Shown: positions 11,165 through 23,200 of the stretch, piece by piece
How the letters are laid out: every line of letters starts with the position of its first letter
Numbering within the stretch: position 1 is the stretch's first letter
Assembly: GCA_018398575.1 (NCBI GenBank)
Contig: JAGTXZ010000011.1
Span: 1,054,001-1,118,000, forward strand
Direction of reading: 5' to 3'
Length of the DNA: 64,000 bases
Source of the DNA: Ampelomyces quisqualis
Lineage: Eukaryota > Ascomycota > Dothideomycetes > Pleosporales > Phaeosphaeriaceae
Notes under the pieces: generated by a model
What the model saw: the letters and a program-made list of their open reading frames with translations, nothing else
What the model was told of the DNA's origin: nothing
The model's database searches: none
Program-made: the position numbers and the translations under genes

Positions 11165-13655
11165 AACGTTAGATACTAGAGCTAGTTAGACTAGCAAAAT
11201 TAATAAGACTTAGAAGCTTAAGTAGATTCTAAACACTCTTAGCGCTGTGTTAAGATCTTGCAGTTAGTAATTATAGTGTAGAACAGTTTAGTTATGCGTT
11301 CTTCTTAGTAATTGCGTGTTTTATAACTATAATCTTTTAGATTGTTTCTGCTCTAAGCCTATACTATTAATCTCTTAGAACGTTTCTTGCAGTATTAAAC
11401 AAGCGCTTAACCCTAACTTCTGCAAGCTGTATAGCTAGTACGTCTTTAGCTACCTAAGCTAGGCGTAGGTACGTGTCTGTATTAGCTAGCTACTAGACAA
11501 GTATATTTAATAACTTTTCTTTATCTTCTTTACTAGTTAGAAGAGTGCTAAGGTAGTAAAGAGCTTCTGCACAGAGTAGTCTAATGCTTACGTTAGTTTT
11601 ATAAAAGAGATTAGCGCTTAACCTACTAGACTATATTGTTTAAGAGAAAGATTTTCTAAACTACTAGTGTTTAGATAGACGCTATAGTTGCAAAGGATAA
11701 ACTAGAGTACAGTTTCTATTTGTTACTGCAGGGTTATTTTTATATTAATTAATATAGTTTAAGAACTAACGCTAGTATATATGTTTAAAGTCTAGTTTCT
11801 ATATATTATCTTAGGTTTTATTAGCAGTGCGCTATAATAAACCTGTATAATAAACATAGTCTCTACCTTATATACAGTAAGCTTCTAAGATAGATTAAAG
11901 ATAGTTATAATGTTATAAAGATATCCTTGTTTCTTATTTGTGCGTAAATAATACTTTAACAACTTCTTCTTGCCTTTTTCTACTACTACCTTTACTACAG
12001 CTAGCTACTCTTTACAATAGCTAGTCTTATTCTTCTTGTTAGATAGCTTAGTTGTAATTTAATCTAGAAAGTAAAAAAGTCTATTATACATTAACTAGAT
12101 GTACAGAGCCTAAGGTATGTTACTTTTACTAATTCTGTTAGTAGCTGTTTTAAAGTTTACTAGTATACGTGTTATTACTCTAAGGTGTAACTACTTAGCA
12201 GGTGCTAGCTAAAGCCTTTTAAGGTTCTTAAAGTCTATAACTATATTATTATTTTGTAAATTACTACTACTACTTTACAAGGCCTAATTAAGTGTAATCT
12301 CTCGCTCTAGCTACTTGTTAATATAAGTAGCTAGAGAGCAGGCGCGCTTGCACATATTATAGGTTAAATTCTACCTAGTCTTAACATCTTAAATTACACA
12401 GAGTAAATTTTTTAGCAGTACATTAGATTGTACCTTTAGGAATTGTTTAAAATATTAAGGAGACAAATTAATAGCAATACAAATTGCCTAGATCTAAAGA
12501 AGCTTAGTGCATAATAAAGAATTGTAATAAAGAGTATAACATACTCTTTGCAAGGAGTTAGGCACTAATATGCTATTATTAATCTAGTAAACGTAATAGT
12601 GTTGCAGCTACTAAGCTCCTTTAATCTTAGGCAAGGCTGTTAGCCTTAGGTAGGCTATTATATCCTGCACTACTAGGTTAATAATATAGGTAAAGCATAG
12701 TATAGTGTTTTTCTTTGCGTTCTAAGAAACTCTCTTATTAGTAAAATTGCTTTCTAGGCTTCTGCTAAGAGTACTGTTGTTTAAAGCGTTATTGTAGGTA
12801 ACTACTAGTAATTGTTTTAATATTTTTGTGTTTTTAAGTACCTGCATAAGATTAAATGCTATAAAAACCCTAGTGTGCTGCTTACGCAAGGGCATAAAAT
12901 CTAATAGAACCTTTCTTATCTACTAACTAGTGTTAATATAACAGGCTTTAATAGCCAAAAAGCTTAAGTAGTTAGTAGCAGACTAGGCGTTAAAGGCAAT
13001 TTAGATTTTTGTTAACTTGCTAAGATTAGAAAGAAGGTTTTTAGTTACCTACTTATATTATTCTTAAAGTATAAGAGTAAACTTGTATTAGCTAAGTATA
13101 GTAGTGTTAGGCTAGAAAAACTTTACAAAGCAGTAAAATAAGAGTTGCTCTAATATTTAAAAAGACTAGTTTCTATTAAGAAGTACTTGTACAATTTTTA
13201 GTTTAAATTGCTAAGTAGTAAACAGTTACAAGAGTTATAGACATAATAGTGTAACAAATAAGAGTAGCTACCTTATGTAAATAGATTCTATAACTTTTCT
13301 GCAACTATTAGACTAAAGGTAGTTACTAAAGTGTTTTGTTTCTATATACTTATTAGTTAGGTGTTAAAGTATGTGCCTATAGTTTAGGTAATATACGTAT
13401 AGTTTGCTGCTTTTAATATAAGCTCTTTTTCTAAATTAAGTCTATATAATAGTAGAACGTTTAGCTCTACTCTATTAAAGATTAGAATTATTAGAGTCTT
13501 AGGCCTATAACGTATTTTGCTACTAGGCATCCTATACAGCACATATAGTAGCATTATCTTAAATTAGCTACTTAAGAACAGTAACTATTCTTTTAATTCT
13601 AGACTTAAAGATTTAGAAGGCGTTAAGTATAAATTTGTAAAGTATTTTAGGCAGA
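11165..13655 (-). pseudogene. hAT transposase remnant, copy 1
   Basis: This is the mirror image of the transposase in copy 2 (19850-22340), where the diagnostic hAT segments are clearer. The dimerisation region lies near 11200-11520 and the catalytic core near 12300-12900. Stops from RIP break all frames. hAT transposases excise and insert DNA through a hairpin intermediate and leave 8-bp duplications, consistent with the flanks seen here. Borders are taken by symmetry from copy 2 and are approximate. Confidence 0.75.
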
Positions 13656-13964
13656 TTAGACTATAAGTTTTCTAAGAGTAAAGAGGAGTTACTTAGGTCT
13701 ATATGTGTAATAAAAAAGTGTAATAATAAAGTAGTAATATCTTATAAAAAGAGAGTAGTAATTGTAGTAACAATAGAATAGCAAAACTACAGTTTAGCGT
13801 TACTTTAAGTAAGAGAGGTAGGCGTTCTACTAGAGGCGTTATTCCCCTAGTTAGGGGGCAGATAGTAGAGCTAAACTTTTAGAAATTAGGAAATTAGGTT
13901 TTACAGTAGTAGCAAAATTTTTAAGTCTTAACTATATTAGGTAATAATATTTAGTAGATTTAAT

Positions 13965-15125
13965 TATACATGTTACTTAGCGTCTAAACAGCCTTCTTAA
14001 GTACTATTAGAAAACTCCTCTTAGGTGCTATTGCTCTAATCTTTATCCTCTTTATCTTTATATTTATTAGGCAACGTCTTATAGTATGCCTCTAGCTCTT
14101 TACTAGAATCTTTAACCTCTTTCTTACATTTAGTCTTATTATGTCTCTTAACGTATAGCATATTACTATAGAGCTCTAGAGGCTAGTTAAACATAGAGGG
14201 AGGTGTTAGCTTACGCCTTCTAGCAGACTAGTTAGAATAAGTATGTAATAAAATAACGTAATAAACTTACTGCTAATTCTAATTAGTTACTAGAGCTAAC
14301 TTGTTAGGCGTTAGCTTATCGCAAAATTTAAGCTATTTAGCCTTAGCCTGTAGTGTCTTAAAGCTATTCCTCTTAAGGAGGTGTAGCCTAAAAGTATACT
14401 CCCTTTAAAGTATCCTTTCTACAGCTCTACTAGGCCTATAAACGCAAGTATAAGCTTAAGCTAACAATTTTTTTTGCTTTAAGTCTAAAGTTGCTGCAGA
14501 GGACCTCTTTATAACAATGTTGTAGGCGCACATATTAATTTTAATTTAGATAGCCTCCTATTTTTAATTAACTTAAGTAATAGAGGCTGTTAACTACTTA
14601 GCTTTGCATATTAGTAAAAATAACCTAATAAAAAGGTGTAATAACTTACTAGATTGCTTGCTATCAAAACACTTTGCTGCCTAGGCCTTAAGCTTATATT
14701 TAAGTTTCTTAGCTTGTTGCCTTAGAGACAACGCCTTATACCTATTACCTCTCTTAACCTTCTTCTTAAGCTAGTATTTAGCTAATTAGTCTAAGGACTT
14801 AGCCTTTATAATAGCAGCTAGCTCTCTAGATTGTATAGCGCTGCTGCTAAGCTGCCTGCTAGAGTTAACTTAGAAATTTATTAGTTAGCCTTACTTTAGC
14901 GTATTACTACTACAAGAGTTAAGGATATAGCTAATCTTATTATCTCTAGAAGTAAAACCCTAGACAAATAAGTATAACTTATAGTAAAGTTCTAAGAATA
15001 TTACTATTATAAGCTAGGTCTACTCTTCTTTCTTAAAATTTAGCAGAACTCTAACAGGAATAGGTAGCAGAAAGCTCTTAGGCTTGTTAACAACCTTAAT
15101 TTTCTTAGACTTAACAGATTCTATA
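13965..15125 (-). pseudogene. Second frame of hAT copy 1, unrecognised
   Basis: This is the counterpart of 18380-19540 in copy 2 on the same strand as the transposase and upstream of it. It is more damaged than the copy 2 version. Basic, glutamine/lysine-rich segments and a short stretch corresponding to LHLLKRNSFKTL in copy 2 can be matched. It may be the transposase N-terminus split by introns or frameshifts, or a separate accessory protein. Confidence 0.45.
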
Positions 15126-15544
15126 GCTCTAAGTATAATAAAGTAATATAATAAAGTGTATTACTTTTGCAAGCGTGTAGCTTTAGTATTTTATTTTAGC
15201 AGCCTATAACTAATAACACAGTAAGTTAGTTTGTGCACAAGCAGGCTACTAGCGTGCTTTCTACCTACTGCCTGCGCTTACTACCTTTTAGCCTATTTTA
15301 CATAAACAACTAACAAGTTAATAAAAATCTACTCTTTAATTTTAATATATAGCTAGAACAAAAGCTAGCGCAATTCTAGGTAGGCCTGTAAGTTAACACA
15401 GTTTTTTATTACGTTCTAGTCTTCTAGTAGCGCTAGCAGTTTTAAATTAGCTCCTACAGGAATTTTACGCTAAGACTTAATTTCCTGCGCTAAGCCTGCT
15501 TACTACTTATTTACTAAGCACTAAAACAACCTAAATTATTACAA

Positions 15545-15745
15545 TATTAAATCTATAACTCTACAACACTACTACTATAGCTCTATAAAAACGCAAATCT
15601 AAAGTTAAGGCTGCTGTTACTAGGGGCACTGTAGTTGCTAAAGACCTAGCTAGCAAGGCTGCTAGGAAATCTGCTAAGAAAAGCCTAGCTGCAAAAACTT
15701 AAAAAGCAGCTCTTAAAAAAAAGGCACTTTAAGCTAAGTAGTAGG
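15545..15745 (+). pseudogene. Small Ala/Lys-rich basic protein, hAT copy 1
   Basis: The plus-strand frame reads RKSKVKAAVTRGTVVAKDL, then alternates AARKSAKKS and KAALKKKA, with single stops where copy 2 also shows a stop. The composition resembles histone H1-like or other DNA-binding basic tails. The same frame is conserved in copy 2 (minus strand, 17760-17960) despite RIP, which supports real coding. It points away from the transposase gene, so the element carries divergent genes. No specific family is recognised, and the true start and end are unclear. Confidence 0.5.
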
Positions 15746-16496
15746 TTATTACAATTCTTTATTACACTTATTTACTTACTACTTAAAGCTGTGTTGCTTA
15801 GAGAGATCTGCTAATACTAAAGGTCTACTAAGCTCTTTATCTGCAAGCTGCTCTTTTAGCAACTTTTGCGCAAAATAGCTTAAAAATATATCTAAACTAC
15901 TAGTAGTAGTCTTTGCTTCTAAAAATTAGCTGTTAAAGCAGCTTAGGAGGCTGCTAAGGCCTATATAGTTAGTTTTTTTAAAAGTTTATTTCTTAACTCT
16001 ATTTTTTTAATAAAATTCTAACTAAATATAAATATAAATATAAATGTAATCTACGCAAAAAGAGTTACTATATAGGCAAAAGATGTTAGACTTGCACTTA
16101 AGTACTATTAGAAGTTTAGCTCTTATTAAGTATTTGCGTAGAAGATCTAGAATCTTCTACTTTTATGTACATTAGAAATAAAGACCAAATTCTCTCTTTA
16201 TTATAATAAAAATTTGTGATTACTGTGCTATTTTTGATATCTCTAGTACAGTTTTGCTCTTGTAAAATTTAGCATATTTTTAGAAACCTAATTTTATAAA
16301 ATTAGTAGTTATATACTTTAAATTTTATTTAATTACGCAAAACTTATACAACCTAACCTTAACCTGTAATTAATTACCTCTAACCTAACTTCTACTTACT
16401 TTTAGCGTTAATTAAATAGGTAAGGGTTAGGTTAGGTATAGGGTCTTACGTAAAGGTACTCTATTCTAACCTAACCCCTACCTATTTACTACTGTA

Positions 16497-16504
16497 CCCT
16501 TTAG
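16497..16504. repeat. 8-bp target-site duplication of hAT copy 1, right
   Basis: CCCTTTAG, partner of TCCTTTAG at 10575-10582. Confidence 0.85.
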
Positions 16505-17001
16505 CCTAGAGCTAGACCTATACCTCTACTAAATTCTACTCCTACACAAATAAAAGTTAATTAATTATAATAAGAACTAAAATAAGCGTTTGCAGACATT
16601 AATTCCCTTCAAGAAGGACTAACCTAAGAATAATTTCAGAACGCTAAGCAAATAATTAAGCTACTTAAGTCCTATTTTATTACAGGCAATAAGGTAGCTA
16701 AAAGCTGTGTAGCGTTTAATTAATTGCAGATTACAAAAGAGAAAACATTCTCTTTGTTTAAAGCTAGGTTTCTAAGTTCTGCAGTTAAAGAATAAGTACC
16801 CCCTTTAGAGTAGTTTTACTACTTGTAGACAAAAATTACGCTAGGACTATAAGCCCCTAACCTAGAATTTAGGCACTAATAGAAAAACTTATTTAATTAG
16901 ATAGTAGAACACCTTACTGCGGCTACTGCCTACAATATAGAGTAGAAGAATAATTCTAACCTAAGTATGTTACTAGCTGCCGCTAAATTGCTAATTAGGT
17001 A
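16505..17001 (+). pseudogene. Chromovirus 1 gag, middle fragment
   Basis: This is the roughly 500 bp of retroelement left between the two hAT copies. The plus-strand frame reads ADINSLQEGL, then a capsid-like segment with LFKARFLSSAVKE and KITLGL-APNLEF, with stops standing for Gln. Gag forms the particle that packages the element RNA. Homology to known gags is inferred from position and from the continuing zinc knuckle at 23062. The frame joins, through one copy of GGCTCTGC, to 22931 beyond hAT copy 2. Confidence 0.65.
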
Positions 17002-17009
17002 GGCTCTGC
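17002..17009. repeat. 8-bp target-site duplication of hAT copy 2, left
   Basis: GGCTCTGC, identical to 22923-22930. Confidence 0.95.
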
Positions 17010-17759
17010 TACAGCGGTAAATAGGTAGGGGTTGGGTTAGAGTAGGGTACCTTTACGTAAGACCCTATACCTAACCCAACCTCTACCTATTTAATTAACG
17101 CTAAAAGTAGGTAGAGGTTAGGTTAGAGGTATTAATTGCAGGTTTAGGTTAGGTTGCATAAGTTTTGCGCAATTAAATAAAATTTAAAGTATATATCTAC
17201 TAATCTTATAAAATTAGGTTTCTAAATATATAGTTAATTTTACAGGGGCAAAAACTATGCTAGGGATATTAAAAATAGCACAGTAATCACAAATTTTTAT
17301 TACAATAAAGAGGAAATAAGGTCTTTATTTCTAATATACATAAAAGTAGAGGATTCTAGATCTTTTACACAATTGCCTAATAAGAGCTAAACTTCTAATA
17401 GTACCTAAGCGTAAGGCTAACATCCTTTACCTGTATAGTAACCCTTTTTGCGTAGATTGCATTTATATTTGTATCTATATTTAGTTAGAATTTGTTAAAA
17501 AAACAGGGTTAGGAAACAAACCCTTAAAAAAACCAACTATATAGGCCTTAGCAGCCTCTTAAACTGCCCTAACAGCTAATTTTTAGAAGCAAATATCACT
17601 ACTAGTAGTTTAGACGCATTCTTAAGCTATTTTGCGCAGGAGTTGCTAGAAGGGCAGCTTGCAGATAAGGAGCTTAGTAGACCTCTAGTATTAGTAGATC
17701 TCTCTAAGCGCTACAGCTTTAAGCAGTAAGTAAATAAGCGTAATAAAGAATTATAATAA

Positions 17760-17960
17760 CTTACTGCCTAGCTTAAGGTGCCTTTTTTTTTTAGAGCCGC
17801 TTTTTAAGTTTTTGCGGCTAAGCTTTTCCTAGCAGATTTTCTAGCAGCCTTGCTAGCTAGGTCTTTGGCAACTATAGTGCTCCTAGTAATAGCGTTGTTA
17901 ACTTTGGATTTGCGTTTTCTTAGAGCTATAGTAGTAGTGTTGTAGAGTTATAGATTTGAT
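17760..17960 (-). pseudogene. Small Ala/Lys-rich basic protein, hAT copy 2
   Basis: The minus-strand frame reads KRKSKVNNAITRSTIVAKDL, then AARKSARKSLAAKT, one stop, and KAALKKKAP. It matches the copy 1 frame at 15545-15745 residue by residue over about 50 codons with mostly conservative change. The repeated AAxKSAxKS pattern is typical of lysine-rich chromatin-binding tails. It sits near the 5' end of the element and is transcribed away from the transposase. A role in targeting or chromatin binding is only a guess. Confidence 0.5.
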
Positions 17961-18379
17961 ATTGTAATAATTTAGGTTGTTTTAGTGCCTAGTAAATGAG
18001 CAGTAAGCAGGCTTAGCACAGGAAATTAGATCTTAGCATAAAATTTCTACAGGAGCTAATTTAAAACTAGCAGCGCTACTAGAAGACCAGAACGTAATAA
18101 AAAACTGTGTTAACTTATAGGCCTACCTAAAATTGCGCTAGCTTTTGTTCTAGCTATATATTAAAATTAAAGGGTAGATTTCTATAGACTTGTTTATTGT
18201 TTATGTAAAATAGGCTAGAAGGCAGTAAGCGCAGGTAGTAGGCAGAAAGCACGCTAGTAGCCTGCATGCGCACAGACTAACTTACCGCGTTATTAGTTGT
18301 AGGCTGCCAAAATAAAACACTAAAGCTACACGCCTGCAATAGTAACGCGCTTTATTGTATTGCTTTATCACACTTATTA

Positions 18380-19540
18380 CTATAGAATCTGTTAAGTCTA
18401 AGAAAATCAAGGTTGTTAACAAGCCTAAGAGCTTTCTACTGCCTATTCCTGTTCAAATTCTGCTAAATTTCAAGGAAGAGGAGTAGGCCTAGCTTACAAT
18501 AGTAATATTCTCAGAACTTTGTTATAAATTATACTAATTTGTCTAGGGTTTTGCTTTTAGGGATAAGGAGATTAGCTATATCCTTAACTCTTGTAGTAGT
18601 AATACTCTAAAGCAAGGCTACCTAACAAATTTCTAAGTTAACTCTAGTAGGCAACTTAGCAGCAGCGCCATGCAATCTAGGGAGCTAGCTACTATTGCAA
18701 AGGCTAAATCCTTAGACTAATCAGCTAAATACTAGCTTAAGAAGAAGGTTAAGAGAGGTAATAGGTACACAGCGTTGTCTTTAAGGCAACAAGTCAAGAA
18801 ACTTAAGTATAAGCTTAAGGCCTAAGCAGCCAAGCGTTTTGATAGCAAGCAGTCTAGTAAGTTATTATACCTTTTTATTACGTTAGTTTTACTTATATGC
18901 AAAGCTAAGTAGTTAACAGCTTCTATTGCTTAAGTTAATTAAAAATAAAAGGCTATCTAAATTGAAATTAATATGCGCGCCCACAACGTTGTTATAAAGG
19001 GGTCCTCTTCTGCAATTTCAGACTTAAAGCAAAAAAAATTGTTAGCTTAAGCTTACACTTGCGTTTTTAGGCCTAGTAGGGCTGTAGAAGGAATACTCCA
19101 AAAGGAGTATACTTGTAGGCTACACCTCCTTAAGAGGAATAGCTTTAAGACACTACAGGCTAAGGCTAAATAGCTAAAATTTCGCAATAAGCTAACGCCT
19201 AACAAGTTGGCTCTAGTTACTAATTAGAATTAGTAGTAAGTTTATTACGTTATTTTATTACATACTTATTCTAACTAGTCTGCTAGGAGGCGTAAGCCTA
19301 CACCCCCCCCTAAGTTTAATCAGCCTCTGCAGCTCTATAGTAATAGGCTATACGTTAAGGGACGCAATAATACTAAATGTAAGAAAGAGGTTAACAATTC
19401 TAGTAAAGAGCTAGAGGCATACTATAAGACACTGCTTAATAAATATAAAGATAAGGAGAATAAAGATTAGAGCAACAGCACTTAAGAGAAGTTCTCTAAT
19501 AGTACTTAGGAGGGCTGTTTAGACGCTAAGTAACATGTAT
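18380..19540 (+). pseudogene. hAT copy 2 upstream frame, unrecognised
   Basis: A plus-strand frame of almost 390 codons is readable with few interruptions. It contains KPKSFLLPIPVQILLNFKEE, a basic stretch RQQVKKLKYKLKAQAAKRF that looks like a coiled coil or DNA-binding helix, and then LHLLKRNSFKTLQ. The C-terminus is acidic and lysine-rich. It ends about 300 bp before the transposase core. It could be the N-terminal part of the transposase, with an intron between, or an accessory protein. I do not recognise a zinc finger of the BED type in it. Confidence 0.5.
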
Positions 19541-19849
19541 AATTAAAGTTACTATATATTATTGCCTAATATAGTTAAGACTAGAAAATTTTGCTACTAC
19601 TGTAAAACCTAATTTCTTAATTTCCAAAAGTTTAGCCCTACTATCTGCCCTCTAACTAGAGAAATAACGCCTTTAGCAGAACGCCTACCTCTCTTACTTA
19701 AAGTAACACTAAACTATAGTTTTGCTATTCTATTATTGCTGCAATTACTACTCTCTTCTTACAAGATATTACTACTTTGTTATTACACTTTTTTATCACA
19801 CACATAGACCTAAGCGACCCCCCTTTACTTCTAGACAACCTATACTCTA

Positions 19850-22340
19850 ATCTGCCTAAAATACTCTATAAATTTACACTTAACGCCCCCTAAATCCTTA
19901 AGTCTAGAATCAAGAGAATAGTTACTGTTCTTAAGCAGCTAATTTAAGACAATGCTACTATATGTGCTTTATAAGATGCCTAGTAGCAGAACACATTATA
20001 GGCCTAAGACCCTAATAATTCTAATCCTTAATAGGGTAGAGCCAAACGTTCTGCTATTATATAGACTTAATTTAGAGAAGGGGCCTATATTAAAAGCAGT
20101 AAACTATACGTATATTACTTAAACTGTAGGCACATACTTTAACACCTAACTAACAAGCACATAGAGACAAAACACCTTAGCAACTACCTTTAGTCTAATA
20201 GTTACAGAGAGGTTACAGAATCTATCTACATAAGGCAGCTACTCCTATTTGTTACACTATTACGTCTATAACCCCTGCAACTATTTACTACCTAGCAATT
20301 TAAACTAGAAATTGTACAAGTACTTCTTAATAGAAACTAGTCTTTTTAAACATTAGAGCAACTCTTATTTTACTGCTTTGTAGAGTTTCTCTAGCCTAGC
20401 ACTACTATACCCAGCTAATACAAGTTTACTCTTATGCTCTAGGAACAATACAAGCAGGTAACTAAAAACCTCCTTTCTAATCTTAGCAAATTAACAAAAA
20501 TCTCAATCGCCCTTAACGCCTAGTCTACAGCTAACTACCTAAGCTTTTTAGCTATCAAAGCCTATTATATTAACACTAGTTAGCAGATAAGGAAAGTTCT
20601 ATTAGATTTTGTGCCCTTGCGTAGGCAGCACACTAGGGTTTCTATAGCATCTAATCTTATGCGAGTACTTAAAAATACAAAAATATTAAAACAATTACTA
20701 GCAGTTACCTGCAATAACGCTTTAAACAACAGTACTCTTAGCAAAAGCCTAAAAAGCAATTTTGCTAATAAAAGGGTTTCTTAGAACGCAAAGGAAAACA
20801 CTATACTATGCCTTACCTATATTATTAACCTAGTAGTGTAGAACATAATAGCCTACCTAAGGCTAACAGCCTTGCCTAAGATTAAAGGGGCTTAGCAGCT
20901 GCAACGCCATCACGTTTACTAGATTAATAATAGCATATTAGTGCCTAACTCCTTACAAAAAGTATGTTACACCCTTTATTACAATTCTTTATCACGCACT
21001 AAGCTCCTCTAGATCTAGGCAATTTGTATTGCTATTAATTTGTCTCCTTAACGTTTTGAACAATTCCTAAAGGTATAATTTAATGTACTGCCAAAAAATT
21101 AACTCTGTATAATTTAAGATATTAAGACTAAGTAGAATTTAACCTATAATATGTGCAAGCGCGCCTGCTCCCTAGCTACTTATATTAACAAGTAGCTAGA
21201 GCAAAAGATTATACTCAATCAGGTCCTACAAGGTAGCAGCAGTAATTTATAAGATAATAACGCAGTTACAGACTTTAAGGACCTTAAAAGGCTTTAGCTA
21301 GCACCTGCTAAGTAGTTACACCTTAGAGCAATAACACGCATGCTAGTAAACTTTAAAACAGCTACTAACAAAATTAGTAAAAGCAACATACCTTAGGCCC
21401 TATACATCTGGTTAATGTACAACTAACTTTTTAACTTCCTAGATTAAATAACAACTAAGCTATCTAACAAGAAAGATAAGACTAGCTATTGCAAAAAGTA
21501 GCTAGCTGTAGTAAAGGCAGCAGCAGAGAAAAGTAAGAAGAAGTTGTTAAAGTATTATTTACGCACAAATAAGAAATAAGGATATCTTTATAACATTATA
21601 ACTATTCTTAATCTATCTTAGAAGCTTACTGTATATAAGGTAAGGACTATGTTTATTATACATGTTTATTACAGCGCACTGCTAATAACACCTAGAGTAA
21701 CATACAGAGACTAGACTTTAAACGTACATACTAGCGTTAGTTCCTAGACTACATTAATTAATACAAAAACAACTCTGCAGTAACAAACAGAAACTGCACT
21801 CTAGTTTGTTCTTTGCAACTATAGCGTCTACCTAAACACTAGTAGTTTAGGAGGCTTTCTTTCTAAACAACACAGTCTAGTAGGTTAAGCGCTAATATCC
21901 CTTATAAAACTAACGCAAGCATTAGACTACTCTGTACAGAAGCTCTCTGCTACCTTAGCACTTCTCTAACTAGTAAGGAAGATAAAGAGGAGTTATTAAA
22001 TATACTTGTCTAGTAGCAGGCTAATGTAGACACGTACCTACGCCTAGCCTAGGTAGCTAAAGACGTACTAGCTGTACAGCTTACAGAAGTTGGGGTTAAG
22101 CGCTTGTTTAATACTGCAAGAGACGTCCTAGAAGATTAACAGCATAGGCTTAGAGCAGAAACAATCTAAAAGATTATAGTTGTAAAACACGCAATTACTA
22201 AGGAAGACGCATAACTAAACTATTCTACACTACAATTACTAACTGCAGGATCCTAACACAGCGCTAAGAGTGTCTAAGATCTACTTAAGCTTCTAGGTCC
22301 TATTAATTTTGCTAGTCTAACTAGCTCTAGAATCTAACGT
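19850..22340 (+). pseudogene. hAT transposase, copy 2
   Basis: Reading through RIP stops gives the ordered hAT signature. An LDFVPLRRQHT-VSIASNL segment and LAVTCNNALNN are at about 20600-20730. MLCLTYIINLVVQ follows at about 20805-20845, then RFEQFLK at 21050. IQDIKTK-NLTYNMCKRA (the D-K-R-W-N-S-T-Y region) is at 21100-21160, ALYIWLMYN-LFNFLD at 21395-21450, and a C-terminal dimerisation-like part at 22020-22190. The conserved Trp is a TAG, consistent with TGG to TAG. The protein would catalyse cut-and-paste transposition, and its inactivity is certain from the stops. The 8-bp target duplication agrees with this superfamily. Confidence 0.85.
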
Positions 22341-22922
22341 TTTAAGGATTAGACAAGCAATAAGGAGCAGGAGGGTAACAGAGAAGATACATTAGGGAAT
22401 CTGCAACGCCTTTATATAGTGCACTACTTTAGACTCCTTAGTACAAGCAGCGTCTACAGAGAAAGAGATTAAGGCCTTTTTGTTTCTTAGACTAGCAAGC
22501 GTGATAAAAAAATGTAATAAACAGTAGCTCTTAACTATCTAAAACAACCTTAGTTAAAAACTGTAATAAATATCTATAATAAGCAGATTATAAAGCTTAT
22601 TAAACAGCTGCAAGATTAGACTATTCTTGCAATAACCTTATTTTAGGATACACGCTAAAATACACTTATTTCTTTTGCCCTACTTTACTCCTAAGTAACA
22701 TACTTGTTACAGGCGTTAGATTAGAGGCGCTGCACAAGTATAACCCTATAGCGGGTACCCTAACTAAACCAACAACCTAACCTTAACACCCTAAGCTGTA
22801 TACCCTAACCTAAACCCTACACTAGCCCCTATATAACCTAAACCTTACCCTACCCCCCTTGTGCTTAACCCTAACCCAACCCCTACCTATAAGTGGGTAC
22901 CCTGAACCCATTTACTAGCGTA

Positions 22923-22930
22923 GGCTCTGC
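22923..22930. repeat. 8-bp target-site duplication of hAT copy 2, right
   Basis: GGCTCTGC, identical to 17002-17009. Confidence 0.95.
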
Positions 22931-23200
22931 AAACTAATCTAGAGCTAAATTAGACTACTACCTCTAGCGCCCTAAGACATTCTGCGCTAGCCTATTAATT
23001 AATATTAGTACGTCTTTCTACTAAGACTTCTAAACCTAATTAACAGAAGACCTCTAGTAGTTGTTACAATTGCAGTAAACTAGAATACTACGCTAGTAAT
23101 TGCACAAAGCCTTGTGTGCGTTAGATTAAAGCTATAGAAGTAGATAAGTTTAAAGATGCTTAAAAGCAACCTAACTAAGAGGTGTATTATACAAGAAATA
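22931..23200 (+). pseudogene. Chromovirus 1 gag C-terminus with zinc knuckle
   Basis: This continues the gag frame after hAT copy 2. At 23062-23103 it reads CYNCSKLEYYASNC, a CX2CX4HX4C knuckle in which the His has become Tyr (CAC to TAC, the RIP direction). Such knuckles bind the element RNA during packaging. The acidic/basic tail that follows leads into the protease region, which is too damaged to delimit (23200-24180). Confidence 0.8.

Larger units (their letters stand above)
10583..16496 (-). mobile_element. hAT-superfamily DNA transposon, copy 1
   Basis: This element is 5914 bp, with ends TACGCTAGTAAAT and (reverse complement of the other end) TACAGTAGTAAAT, and an 8-bp target duplication. 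It is the inverted relative of copy 2 at 17010-22922 along its whole length. The subterminal regions are rich in GGGTTAGG-like and GTAGGGGTT words, possibly transposase-binding repeats. The transposase is read on the minus strand, with a second frame upstream of it. A small Ala/Lys-rich frame lies on the opposite strand. It interrupts the chromovirus gag. Confidence 0.9.
17010..22922 (+). mobile_element. hAT-superfamily DNA transposon, copy 2
   Basis: This element is 5913 bp, with ends TACAGCGGTAAAT and (reverse complement) TACGCTAGTAAAT, flanked by a perfect 8-bp duplication GGCTCTGC. It is the inverted relative of copy 1. It keeps more TCA, CCA, TGA and TGG words than copy 1, so it is less mutated. 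It encodes a transposase and an upstream frame on the plus strand, and an Ala/Lys-rich small frame on the minus strand. Subterminal regions have GTAGGGGTTGGGTTAG-like repeats. Confidence 0.93.

Noticed and set aside
10583..22922. One giant foldback or palindromic element of 12.3 kb
   Set aside because: Each half has its own terminal repeats and its own 8-bp target duplication, and the 505 bp between them is chromovirus gag.
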